From an archaeon (GTDB lineage: Archaea; Iainarchaeota; Iainarchaeia; Iainarchaeales; Iainarchaeaceae), in NCBI GenBank assembly GCA_024653865.1, contig JANLHD010000031.1, positions 1 to 5,447 of the forward strand: a stretch of 5,447 bases of DNA. The letters are read 5' to 3'. Made by a program: the position numbers and the translations under genes. Numbering within the stretch: the stretch's first letter is position 1; every line of letters begins with the position of its first letter. Under the pieces are notes generated by a model. The model ran no database searches, was not told the DNA's origin, and saw only the letters and a list, made by a program, of their open reading frames with translations. This document shows positions 1 to 5,447 of the stretch, piece after piece.

Positions 1-89
1 CCCCGGTTCCTGGTGGAGTCGGGCCAATGACAATAGCTAGCCTTATGAAAAACACAATAGAAGCTTGCAGGGAGCAGGAAAATGCCTAA
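1..89 (+). CDS. folD: FolD C-terminus (methylene-THF dehydrogenase / methenyl-THF cyclohydrolase), 5' partial
   Basis: This is the tail of the bifunctional enzyme that oxidises 5,10-methylene-THF to 5,10-methenyl-THF and hydrolyses that to 10-formyl-THF in the cytoplasm. The frame enters from the left edge; the first complete codon is at base 3 and the TAA stop is at 87-89, giving 28 visible residues. They begin PVPGGVGPMTIASLMKNT, which matches the highly conserved FolD C-terminal signature PVPGGVGPMT followed by a helix ending in an N-T-x-x-A pattern. The stop lies 8 nt inside purN, so the two genes are very probably co-transcribed and perhaps translationally coupled. The product, 10-formyl-THF, is the formyl donor for PurN and PurH directly downstream. 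Catalytic residues lie outside the window, so activity cannot be judged. The family call rests on one short but very distinctive motif. Confidence 0.9.
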   Translation, partial: PVPGGVGPMTIASLMKNTIEACREQENA

Positions 90-687
90 ACTTCGCCTCG
101 CAATAATGGGTTCCACCAGAGGAACCGACATGCAGGCAATCATTGACGCAATCAAGCAAAAAAAATTGGACGCAACAATCGAACTCGTGGTTTCGGACAA
201 GAAAGACGCACCCATACTCGAGCGCGCACGAAGGGCAAGCATTGAAACCGTGTACGCGGATTACAAAAAATTTGCCTCACGCCCCGAAACAGAAAAATGG
301 GTTGCTGAGCAACTGAAAAAAAAGATGGTGGACCTCGTGCTTCTAATTGGGTACATGAAAATTCTCTCTCCATATTTTGTGAATGAATTTGTGCACAGGA
401 TTTGGAACATCCACCCCTCGCTTCTTCCCAAATACGCGGGCGGAATGGACACCAATGTCCACGAACAAGTGCTAAATGCGGGGGAAAAAGAAACAGGGTG
501 CACCTTGCACGAGGTTTCAAAAGAAGTTGACACGGGAAAAATAATAATGCAGAAAAAAGTTAGGATAGAAAAGGGCGAAAATGCAGATTCTTTGAAGGAA
601 AAGGTGCAAAAAGCCGAGCAGGAGTGCCTTTTGGAAGCGCTTAAAATGGTTATTGATGGCAAGATTGTTATTGGTGAGCAAAAGTGA
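82..687 (+). CDS. purN: Phosphoribosylglycinamide formyltransferase (GAR transformylase), PurN
   Basis: PurN transfers the formyl group of 10-formyl-THF to GAR, giving FGAR, the third step of de novo purine synthesis. The 201-residue length is usual for the family. The Rossmann-like N-terminus carries the GAR phosphate-binding region as GSTRGTDMQAII (residues 10-21), a variant of the common SGxGSNLQAII. The catalytic core is NIHPSLLPKY (109-118), with Asn109 and His111 as the expected catalytic pair. The third catalytic residue is Asp150 in EVDTGKIIMQ. Residues KILSPYFV (93-100) match the conserved ILSPxFV segment. The ATG at 82 is favoured because the protein starts directly with the first beta strand and GGGAG (70-74) sits 7 nt upstream; this places the start 8 nt inside folD. 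The 3' end overlaps purH by 4 nt. The gene looks intact, and the family assignment is secure. Confidence 0.96.
   Translation: MPKLRLAIMGSTRGTDMQAIIDAIKQKKLDATIELVVSDKKDAPILERARRASIETVYADYKKFASRPETEKWVAEQLKKKMVDLVLLIGYMKILSPYFVNEFVHRIWNIHPSLLPKYAGGMDTNVHEQVLNAGEKETGCTLHEVSKEVDTGKIIMQKKVRIEKGENADSLKEKVQKAEQECLLEALKMVIDGKIVIGEQK
673..678 (+). promoter_or_regulatory. Ribosome binding site for purH (GGTGAG)
   Basis: GGTGAG lies inside the end of purN, 5 nt before the GTG start of purH. It complements the conserved CACC portion of the 16S rRNA 3' end. It supports the GTG start, since there is no ATG nearby that would preserve the conserved N-terminus. Together with the GTGA stop/start overlap it suggests coupled translation of purN and purH. 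Confidence 0.6.
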
Positions 688-2219
688 AAATTAAATCCGC
701 AATAATATCTGTTTCAGACAAAAAAGGCCTTATTGAGTTCGCGTCGGAGCTCGCAAAGAACGGCGTGAAAATCATTTCCTCAGGCGGCACCCATTTGGCG
801 CTCGAAAAGGCGGGAATTTCGGCAACCAAAGTCGAGGATTTCACTGGCTTTCCGGAAATGCTTGATGGCCGGGTAAAAACACTTCACCCAAAAATACACG
901 CCGGAATTCTTTCGAAGAGAAACAAGGAGCACCTCGCGCAATTGGAAAAGCACAAGCTCGAAACAATCGACCTCGTGGTCGTGAACCTCTACCCCTTTGT
1001 GGAAACCGTGCGAAAAAAAGGCGTCTCCTTAGAGGATGCAATCGAGAACATTGACATTGGCGGCCCCACAATGATTAGGGCCGCGGCAAAAAACCACGAA
1101 AGCGTGGGCGTAATAGTTGAACCCGGGCAATATGAAAAAGTGCTTTCCGACCTTCGCGCGAACGGTTTTGCGCTCTCGGAAAAAATGAAAAAAGAGCTCG
1201 CAATAGAGGCGTTCGAGCACACCGCGTTTTATGATGCAACGATTTCAAGGTGGCTCAACACTCACATGGGCGGAAAAAAATTCCCAGAAAAGCTCTCGCT
1301 CGGATTTGAATTGAAAGGAACTTTGCGCTACGGCGAGAACCCGCATCAAAAAGCCGCGGTTTATGAAAAGCCAATCCGCGGATGCACCGGCATAATGGAT
1401 GCCGAGCAATTTAACGGAAAGGAACTCTCATTCAACAATTACAATGATTCGAACGCCGCAATAGAACTTTTGAAGGAATTCAACGAGCCCGCGTGCGTAA
1501 TTGTGAAGCACGTAAACCCCTGCGGCGTTGCGGTTTCCGAAAAAATTTCGGATGCCTTTGCAATGGCACTTGAATGCGACCGCGAGAGCGCTTTTGGAGG
1601 AATTATTGCCCTTAACCGCGAGTGCGATTTGGCAACTGCAAAGCAAATAACCTCGTTTTTCAACGAGGTGGTAATAGCCCCAGGCTATGCCACCGAAGCG
1701 CTCAAAGAACTCAAATCCAAGCAAAATCTGCGCATATTGGCGGTCGAAAACATTTGCAAAAACAAGGATTCACTCGATTTTCGCCTCGTAAAGGGCGGTT
1801 TGCTGGCACAAGACGAGGACACAATCGGCGGGAAAAAATGGGAAAACAAGACAGGAATTGATGCGCAAAAAGGCACGGCGAAGGATTTGGAATTTGCCTG
1901 GAAAGTTGCGGCGCACGTGAAAAGCAACGCAATCGTGCTCGCAAAAAACAATGCAACAATAGCAATAGGAGTTGGCCAAACATCAAGGGTAAAGGCAACG
2001 CAGCAGGCAATCGCACATGCCCAGGGCAAGGCAAAGGGCTGCGTGCTCGCGTCCGATGCGTACTTCCCCTTCAAGGATTCAATCGAACTCGCGGCATCCG
2101 CGGGAATCAGTGCGATTGTGGAGCCGGGCGGCTCAATAAAGGATGCCGAAGTAATCGAAGAGGCAAAAAAAAAGGGAATCGCGCTTTTTTTCACGGGCGA
2201 GCGGCACTTTAGGCATTAA
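684..2219 (+). CDS. purH: Bifunctional AICAR transformylase / IMP cyclohydrolase, PurH
   Basis: PurH catalyses the last two steps to IMP: formylation of AICAR with 10-formyl-THF, then ring closure of FAICAR. The 511 residues match the usual full-length bifunctional protein. The N-terminal MGS-like cyclohydrolase domain (about 1-195) shows ISSGGTHLAL (31-40), GRVKTLHPKIHAGIL (62-76) with Lys65, NLYPF (101-105) with Tyr103, and NIDIGGPTMIRAAAKN (122-137) with Asp124. The transformylase domain (about 196-511) shows LRYGENPHQKA (214-224), the catalytic Lys275-His276 pair in VKHVNPCGVA, SAFGG (302-306), and the typical end FFTGERHFRH. The start is GTG at 684-686, overlapping the purN stop as GTGA. 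A GGTGAG motif (673-678) lies 5 nt upstream and supports this start, as does MKIKSAIISVSDKKGL being the normal family N-terminus. No damage is seen. Confidence 0.97.
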   Translation: MKIKSAIISVSDKKGLIEFASELAKNGVKIISSGGTHLALEKAGISATKVEDFTGFPEMLDGRVKTLHPKIHAGILSKRNKEHLAQLEKHKLETIDLVVVNLYPFVETVRKKGVSLEDAIENIDIGGPTMIRAAAKNHESVGVIVEPGQYEKVLSDLRANGFALSEKMKKELAIEAFEHTAFYDATISRWLNTHMGGKKFPEKLSLGFELKGTLRYGENPHQKAAVYEKPIRGCTGIMDAEQFNGKELSFNNYNDSNAAIELLKEFNEPACVIVKHVNPCGVAVSEKISDAFAMALECDRESAFGGIIALNRECDLATAKQITSFFNEVVIAPGYATEALKELKSKQNLRILAVENICKNKDSLDFRLVKGGLLAQDEDTIGGKKWENKTGIDAQKGTAKDLEFAWKVAAHVKSNAIVLAKNNATIAIGVGQTSRVKATQQAIAHAQGKAKGCVLASDAYFPFKDSIELAASAGISAIVEPGGSIKDAEVIEEAKKKGIALFFTGERHFRH

Positions 2220-2320
2220 TTAAACAGGCGTGCACTGCGCCTCAATTTCCATGGTAGGGCACTGCGAACCAAAGAGCCATTCGCAACGTCGATGCGCGAA
2301 AATAAATCTGATTTTTTACT
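2220..2320. other. Convergent intergenic spacer between purH and the cyclo-ligase gene
   Basis: About 100 bases separate the two converging groups and contain no credible reading frame. A weak hairpin (AGGCG at 2226-2230 with CGCCT at 2238-2242, 7-nt loop) follows the purH stop, but no T-run comes after it. The octamer GCACTGCG occurs twice (2232-2239 and 2259-2266), probably by chance. The right-hand end is AT-rich and is described as the likely terminator region. No RNA gene or mobile-element remnant is visible. Confidence 0.5.
2299..2317. terminator. Putative bidirectional T-tract terminator
   Basis: On the plus strand a run of six T (2312-2317) lies about 95 bases past the purH stop. On the minus strand the complement of 2299-2306 reads TTTATTTT, about 15 bases past the cyclo-ligase stop. 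A short AT-only inverted repeat (AAAAT 2299-2303, ATTTT 2311-2315) spans the two. No GC-rich stem precedes either tract. This is weak for a bacterial intrinsic terminator but would suit archaeal T-tract termination. The assignment is inferred from position and composition only. Confidence 0.3.
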
Positions 2321-2893
2321 TTAGAACCGAGTGACATCCGAATCCGTAACAAGCAAATCCATTTTCTGGTCGTGCCCTTCGGCCGGAAGTTCCGCAACAA
2401 CCTGGAATGAAAACGCATACCCGATTCGCAGCGCGTGCACCGACTCTACGGAAAAAAGCCGGTCATAAAACCCTTTCCCCCAACCCAGCCTGTGGCCGTC
2501 CAAATCGAATGCAATTCCCGGGACAATAATTGCATCAAGCGAAGAAACATCAATGGGCTGCGCCTCAATTGGCTCATCAACGCCGAACACGTTTTTTTTG
2601 TAAATTGATTCCGAAAAAATTTGGGAAAAAAACATCGCCCCATCCGGGCCGCTCGGATCCTTCACCGGCACGAAAACTTTTTTCTGCAAAAAAAGCAGTT
2701 TCTCTATCACCGGCTTGGTTGACAGCTCCGCCCCGAATGAGAGGTAAACTCCTATGCGCTCGGCGGAGGAAAATTCCGAAACCGAAAAAAGGTTATTGCA
2801 GGCGGCAAGGCCAAACTTTTCCGCCTCCTGCCTTGAAAGCGAAGACCTGCGCGATTCCATTTCCGAACGAATTGCCTGCTTGTCCATTGTCAC
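2321..2893 (-). CDS. fau: 5-formyltetrahydrofolate cyclo-ligase (methenyl-THF synthetase)
   Basis: This enzyme uses ATP to convert 5-formyl-THF (folinate) to 5,10-methenyl-THF, returning a stored and inhibitory folate to the active pool. The 190-residue length is typical of the family (YgfA/Fau in E. coli, MTHFS in eukaryotes). The diagnostic C-terminal signature is VPGIAFDLDGHRLGWGKGFYDR (124-145), with the glycine-rich GWGKGFYDR segment. The N-terminus has basic residues (Lys5, Arg9, Arg15-16) where the family binds nucleotide phosphates. IGVYLSFGAELST (47-59) matches the conserved Y-x-S-x-x-x-E-x-x-T block. The start is either GTG at 2893, which overlaps the purD stop as GTGA, or ATG at 2887, two codons later; the protein is the same apart from two residues. 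Placed directly after purD, it probably shares its transcript. Its likely role beside PurN and PurH is folate repair. Confidence 0.93.
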   Translation of the reverse strand: MTMDKQAIRSEMESRRSSLSRQEAEKFGLAACNNLFSVSEFSSAERIGVYLSFGAELSTKPVIEKLLFLQKKVFVPVKDPSGPDGAMFFSQIFSESIYKKNVFGVDEPIEAQPIDVSSLDAIIVPGIAFDLDGHRLGWGKGFYDRLFSVESVHALRIGYAFSFQVVAELPAEGHDQKMDLLVTDSDVTRF

Positions 2894-4155
2894 CTTTCCA
2901 GTGCCCTTTTTCCTATATCATTGCGGGCTTGCATCCCTTCAAAATTAATCTGCGAAACCCCGGTGTACGCGGCATCGATTGCCGCCTTGATTGTATCGCC
3001 CGTGCCGACGACCCCAAGCACGCGCCCGCCGTTCGTGGTTACTTTTCCGTTGGCAAGTTTTGTGCCGGCGTGGAACACCAAAACGCCCTCGAAAGCAGAT
3101 GCATTTTCTAGGCCATCGATTTGCTTTCCCTTTTCATAAAAGCCGGGGTAGCCGCCCGCGGCAATCACCACGCAGCACGCGGGGTTCTTGCCCCACTTTA
3201 TTTCCACATCGCCCAGCGTGCCTTTTATGCACGCGAGCATAATTTCTACCAAATCAGATTCAAGGCGAGGAATAATGCACTGGCACTCGGGGTCGCCGAA
3301 TCTGGCATTGAACTCAAGCACCTTGAGTTCCTTGCCATTAACCATGAGCCCGGCATAGAGCACGCCCTTATATGGGGTGCCGCGCCTAGCCATTTCATCC
3401 ACAACAGGCTGCATCACCTCCTTCATTATTCGCCCCTCAAGCCCATTGACCACGGGGGCGGGAGAATATGCGCCCATGCCGCCGGTATTGGGGCCAACAT
3501 CATTGTCAAATATGCGCTTGTGGTCCTGGCTTGAAACCATCATCTTCACATTCTTACCGTCACAAAATGCGAGAATTGACGCCTCTTCGCCCTCCAAAAG
3601 TTCCTCAATCACTATCCGAGAACCCGCTTTTCCGAAAATAGTTTCCTGCAGCAATGAGTTCACTGCGGACATTATTTCGCCGCGGTTTTGGCAAATAAAA
3701 ACCCCTTTTCCCGCTGCAAGGCCGTCTGCCTTTACCGCGGCTTTTTGGAAACCCCCCACAACCATTTGCGCTTCATCAATGCCGGAAATAACCTCGTACC
3801 TTGCGGTGGGAACTTTTGCGGCAACCATTATCTCCTTTGCAAAGGCTTTCGAGCCCTCTATCATTGCGGCATTTTGCTTCGGGCCGAAGGCAAGGAGCCC
3901 CGCTTTTTCGAATTGATCCACAATGCCCGCAACAAGCGGAGCCTCGGGGCCCACGACGGCCAAATCAATTTTTTCTTTTTTTGCGAATTTTATGAGCGAG
4001 GCAATGTCATCCGCGGAAATGTCGACATTCTCTGCGACCTCTCTTGTGCCAGCGTTTCCGGGGGCACAAAAAACTTTGGTCACTTTTGGGCTCTGCGAGA
4101 TTTTCCACGCGAGGCAGTGCTCGCGGCCGCCCGAACCGACTATTAATATTTTCAT
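2890..4155 (-). CDS. purD: Phosphoribosylamine-glycine ligase (GAR synthetase), PurD
   Basis: PurD joins phosphoribosylamine and glycine with ATP to make GAR, the second step of purine synthesis. The 421 residues match the usual single-function bacterial/archaeal enzyme, with no fused PurM or PurN domains. The N-domain starts MKILIVGSGGREHCLAW, with APGNAGT (31-37) and VVGPEAPLVAG (67-77). The ATP-grasp core shows VKADGLAAGKGV (141-152), IEELLEGEEAS (183-193) and DHKRIFDNDVGPNTGGMGAYSP (211-232), with the metal-binding Glu281 and Asn283 in LEFNARFGDPE. The C-domain has AAGGYPG (332-338), FHAGT (361-365) and NGGRVLGVVG (375-384). The N-terminal motif fixes the ATG at 4155. No Shine-Dalgarno is visible before it; the upstream bases are pyrimidine-rich. 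The stop overlaps the cyclo-ligase GTG by 4 nt, and purF ends 30 nt upstream. The gene appears intact. Confidence 0.97.
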   Translation of the reverse strand: MKILIVGSGGREHCLAWKISQSPKVTKVFCAPGNAGTREVAENVDISADDIASLIKFAKKEKIDLAVVGPEAPLVAGIVDQFEKAGLLAFGPKQNAAMIEGSKAFAKEIMVAAKVPTARYEVISGIDEAQMVVGGFQKAAVKADGLAAGKGVFICQNRGEIMSAVNSLLQETIFGKAGSRIVIEELLEGEEASILAFCDGKNVKMMVSSQDHKRIFDNDVGPNTGGMGAYSPAPVVNGLEGRIMKEVMQPVVDEMARRGTPYKGVLYAGLMVNGKELKVLEFNARFGDPECQCIIPRLESDLVEIMLACIKGTLGDVEIKWGKNPACCVVIAAGGYPGFYEKGKQIDGLENASAFEGVLVFHAGTKLANGKVTTNGGRVLGVVGTGDTIKAAIDAAYTGVSQINFEGMQARNDIGKRALER

Positions 4156-4185
4156 AATAGCAAGGAATGGAAAAAAATGTTTTAT
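4156..4185 (-). other. purF-purD spacer with T7 tract and no visible ribosome binding site
   Basis: Read on the minus strand, the 30-nt gap begins ATAAAACA, continues with a run of seven T (complement of 4171-4177) and ends TTCCTTGCTATT before the purD ATG. No G-rich Shine-Dalgarno match is present. The AATAAAACA stretch lies about 23-31 nt before the purD start, roughly where an archaeal TATA element would lie for a leaderless transcript. The T-run could instead mark a partial terminator after purF. Either reading is an inference from short, low-complexity sequence. Confidence 0.25.
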
Positions 4186-5373
4186 TCACTCATACGTCCT
4201 AACTGTTTCAAGGCCGCGCTCGTGCCTATCAAGCGCCTTAACCCTTAGCTTTTGCCCCCACTCCGACGGGTACTCGCCCGTTACGCAAGCTAGGCACAAA
4301 TCATTCTTGCCGTTCTCGATGCCGATTGATTTCACAAGGCCTTCGAGGGTCATGTACCGCAACGAGTCAACGCCGATATCGCGCGCGATCTTTTCGACAA
4401 CATCCGCATCCACGTCCTCAAACCCAGCGCGATTCAATTGCTCCTTGTTCGAATGCCTGTTCGCAATCAGTTCGCCGATGGTTGACATGTCAATTCCATA
4501 AAAGCACGGGCTGCGTATCGGCGGGCAGGAAACGCGCATGTGAATTTCCCGAACCTTCCCCTTCTCGCGCAAATATTTCACAAGCGCCTGCGAGGTCGAG
4601 CCCCGAACAATAGAATCATCAACCAAAATAACTTTTTTGTCGCGCAAAATTGCCTTGTTCACGTTGAACTTTTCCTTAATCCGGTCCATTCTGTCCTGGC
4701 TCTCAATAAAGGTCCTGCCCACATACCTGTTCCTAATGAGCCCCTCCATTGCAGGAAGCCCCATGGTGTGCGCGTACGCATCAGCCGCGGGCTTTGCTGT
4801 GTCCGGAACCGGGACCACGATGTAATCCCCGCTTTTCACGTTGAGGTCCTCGAGCTTTGCGAGCTGCTCCCCGAGGCGCCAGCGGGTCTGGTAAACCGAA
4901 CGCCCGTCGATCACCGAAGCAGCATTGGCGAAGTAAACCCACTCGAACATGCAGTGCGCATTTCTCTTGCTTTTTGCGAACCTCTTAATTTGCGCCTCGC
5001 CATTATCAACTATTAGCATCTCCCCGGGCTTCATCGGCGTGATGCCGTTTGTGACAAGATTCGCCATGGCAACGCTCTCCGAAGCCGCGCCCACAAATTC
5101 GTCCGAAACCGAATAGCAAAGCGGCCTGATTCCAAGCGGGTCGCGCGCCGCAACAAGCCTGCCTTCCGCATCCAAATAAACCGTGTTATAAGCTCCGTCA
5201 AAAATCCCGGAAAGGCTCTCGAACATTTTGGGAAGCGGCTTTTTTTTCTCCCCCAATTGCTCCTTTTCAAGAAAGTGCATTATAAGCTCCGTGTCCAGGT
5301 TGCGCACAAGGTGGTACTGCTTTTTTTCGAGCTGCTCTTTTAATTCCGCGAAGTTCGCGAGGTTTCCGTTGAA
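4186..5373 (-). CDS. purF: Amidophosphoribosyltransferase PurF, 5' truncated
   Basis: PurF makes 5-phosphoribosylamine from PRPP and glutamine, the committed step of purine synthesis. The believable part is 395 residues, counted from Phe1 at 5373. It opens with FNGNLANF, whose Asn2-Gly3 correspond to the glutaminase oxyanion-hole pair, followed by Asp27 in NLDTE and DPLGIRPL (78-85). The phosphoribosyltransferase domain has the PRPP loop VILVDDSIVRGST (248-260; bases 4594-4632). Four cysteines match the ligands of a Bacillus-type [4Fe-4S] cluster: Cys141 (HCMFEWVYF), Cys290 (SPCFYGIDM), Cys360 and Cys363 (CLAC). About 100 N-terminal residues are missing, including the nucleophile cysteine and any propeptide. 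The frame stays open to a GTG at 5442, but those 23 extra codons lie in an inverted copy of purF itself and should not be annotated, except that the Ala codon at 5374-5376 might be native. Stop TGA at 4186-4188. Confidence 0.94.
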   Translation of the reverse strand, partial: FNGNLANFAELKEQLEKKQYHLVRNLDTELIMHFLEKEQLGEKKKPLPKMFESLSGIFDGAYNTVYLDAEGRLVAARDPLGIRPLCYSVSDEFVGAASESVAMANLVTNGITPMKPGEMLIVDNGEAQIKRFAKSKRNAHCMFEWVYFANAASVIDGRSVYQTRWRLGEQLAKLEDLNVKSGDYIVVPVPDTAKPAADAYAHTMGLPAMEGLIRNRYVGRTFIESQDRMDRIKEKFNVNKAILRDKKVILVDDSIVRGSTSQALVKYLREKGKVREIHMRVSCPPIRSPCFYGIDMSTIGELIANRHSNKEQLNRAGFEDVDADVVEKIARDIGVDSLRYMTLEGLVKSIGIENGKNDLCLACVTGEYPSEWGQKLRVKALDRHERGLETVRTYE

Positions 5374-5447
5374 CGCGAACTTCGCGGAATTAAAAGAGCA
5401 GCTCGAAAAAAAGCAGTACCACCTTGTGCGCAACCTGGACACGGAGC
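5286..5447. repeat. Perfect 74-bp inverted repeat at the window end (fold-back, probable artefact)
   Basis: Bases 5286-5359 and 5374-5447 are exact reverse complements (paired positions sum to 10733), separated by the 14-base spacer AGGTTTCCGTTGAA. The right arm runs to the last base of the window, so the true arm may be longer. The left arm is ordinary purF coding sequence in the right frame. The right arm is the same sequence turned round, in the place where roughly 100 more purF codons should be. This pattern is typical of an inverted chimera from whole-genome amplification or of an assembler reading back along its own complement at a contig end. Confidence 0.93.

Noticed and set aside
1650..1669. 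Perfect 8-bp stem with a 4-nt loop inside purH (AACGAGGT arm at 1662-1669).
   Set aside because: It falls in conserved coding sequence, is not followed by a T-run and is not near a gene junction; a short stem like this is expected by chance.
2165..2176. Long A-run near the end of purH as a possible programmed frameshift site.
   Set aside because: The zero frame continues to the canonical RHFRH C-terminus, no downstream frame adds a domain, and similar A-runs at lysine codons occur throughout the window.
2226..2266. Weak hairpin and the twice-occurring GCACTGCG as a small RNA or repeat element.
   Set aside because: The stem is only 5 pairs plus wobbles, the repeat is 8 bases long, and there is no promoter or T-run at the right place.
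2530..3111. Plus-strand open frame of 193 codons opposite purD and the cyclo-ligase gene; similar long antisense frames at 1685-2194 (minus) and 3923-4501 (plus).
   Set aside because: They lie opposite strongly conserved genes, show no recognisable motifs and have low-complexity Pro/Ser/Arg-rich translations typical of antisense shadows.
3280..3300. PurD GDPECQ in place of the E. coli GDPETQ as a possible active-site change.
   Set aside because: Cysteine at this position also occurs in other functional GAR synthetases, including the eukaryotic type, and the metal-binding Glu281 and Asn283 are kept.
5286..5447. The long hairpin as a regulatory RNA structure, invertible element or novel mobile element.
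   Set aside because: Both arms are plain purF coding sequence, the right arm replaces required coding sequence, and it ends exactly at the window edge. An artefact explains all of this more simply.

Overview
The window holds a compact block of de novo purine and folate one-carbon genes in two converging groups. On the plus strand are the last 28 codons of folD, then purN and purH. On the minus strand, read from the right edge inward, are a 5'-truncated purF, purD and a 5-formyltetrahydrofolate cyclo-ligase gene. The two groups meet tail to tail across about 100 bases that carry T-tracts in both directions. Genes within a group overlap (8 nt folD/purN, 4 nt purN/purH, 4 nt purD/cyclo-ligase) or lie close (30 nt purF/purD), so each group is probably one transcript. 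There is no gene-free stretch longer than about 100 bases, and I see no RNA genes, mobile elements or CRISPR arrays.

The genes fit one metabolic story. PurF and PurD start the pathway (PRPP to phosphoribosylamine to GAR). PurN and PurH are the two 10-formyl-THF-dependent steps, and PurH also closes the ring to IMP. FolD supplies 10-formyl-THF. The cyclo-ligase recycles 5-formyl-THF, which is known in other organisms to inhibit folate enzymes including AICAR transformylase. The set therefore points to tetrahydrofolate-dependent purine synthesis, not the formate/ATP enzymes (PurP, PurT) used in part of the archaea.

The organism cannot be fixed from the sequence. GGTGA-type ribosome binding motifs next to GTG starts, frequent ATA codons, T-tract ends without strong hairpins and a purD start with no Shine-Dalgarno would suit an uncultured archaeon, possibly a small-genome lineage. 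None of these excludes a bacterium.

The most striking feature is at the right edge. The last 74 bases are an exact reverse complement of bases 5286-5359, separated by a 14-base spacer, and this replaces the true start of purF. I read it as a fold-back chimera or contig-end artefact, not biology. The open reading frame continues through it and gives a false purF N-terminus. I found no undescribed biological system in this window.
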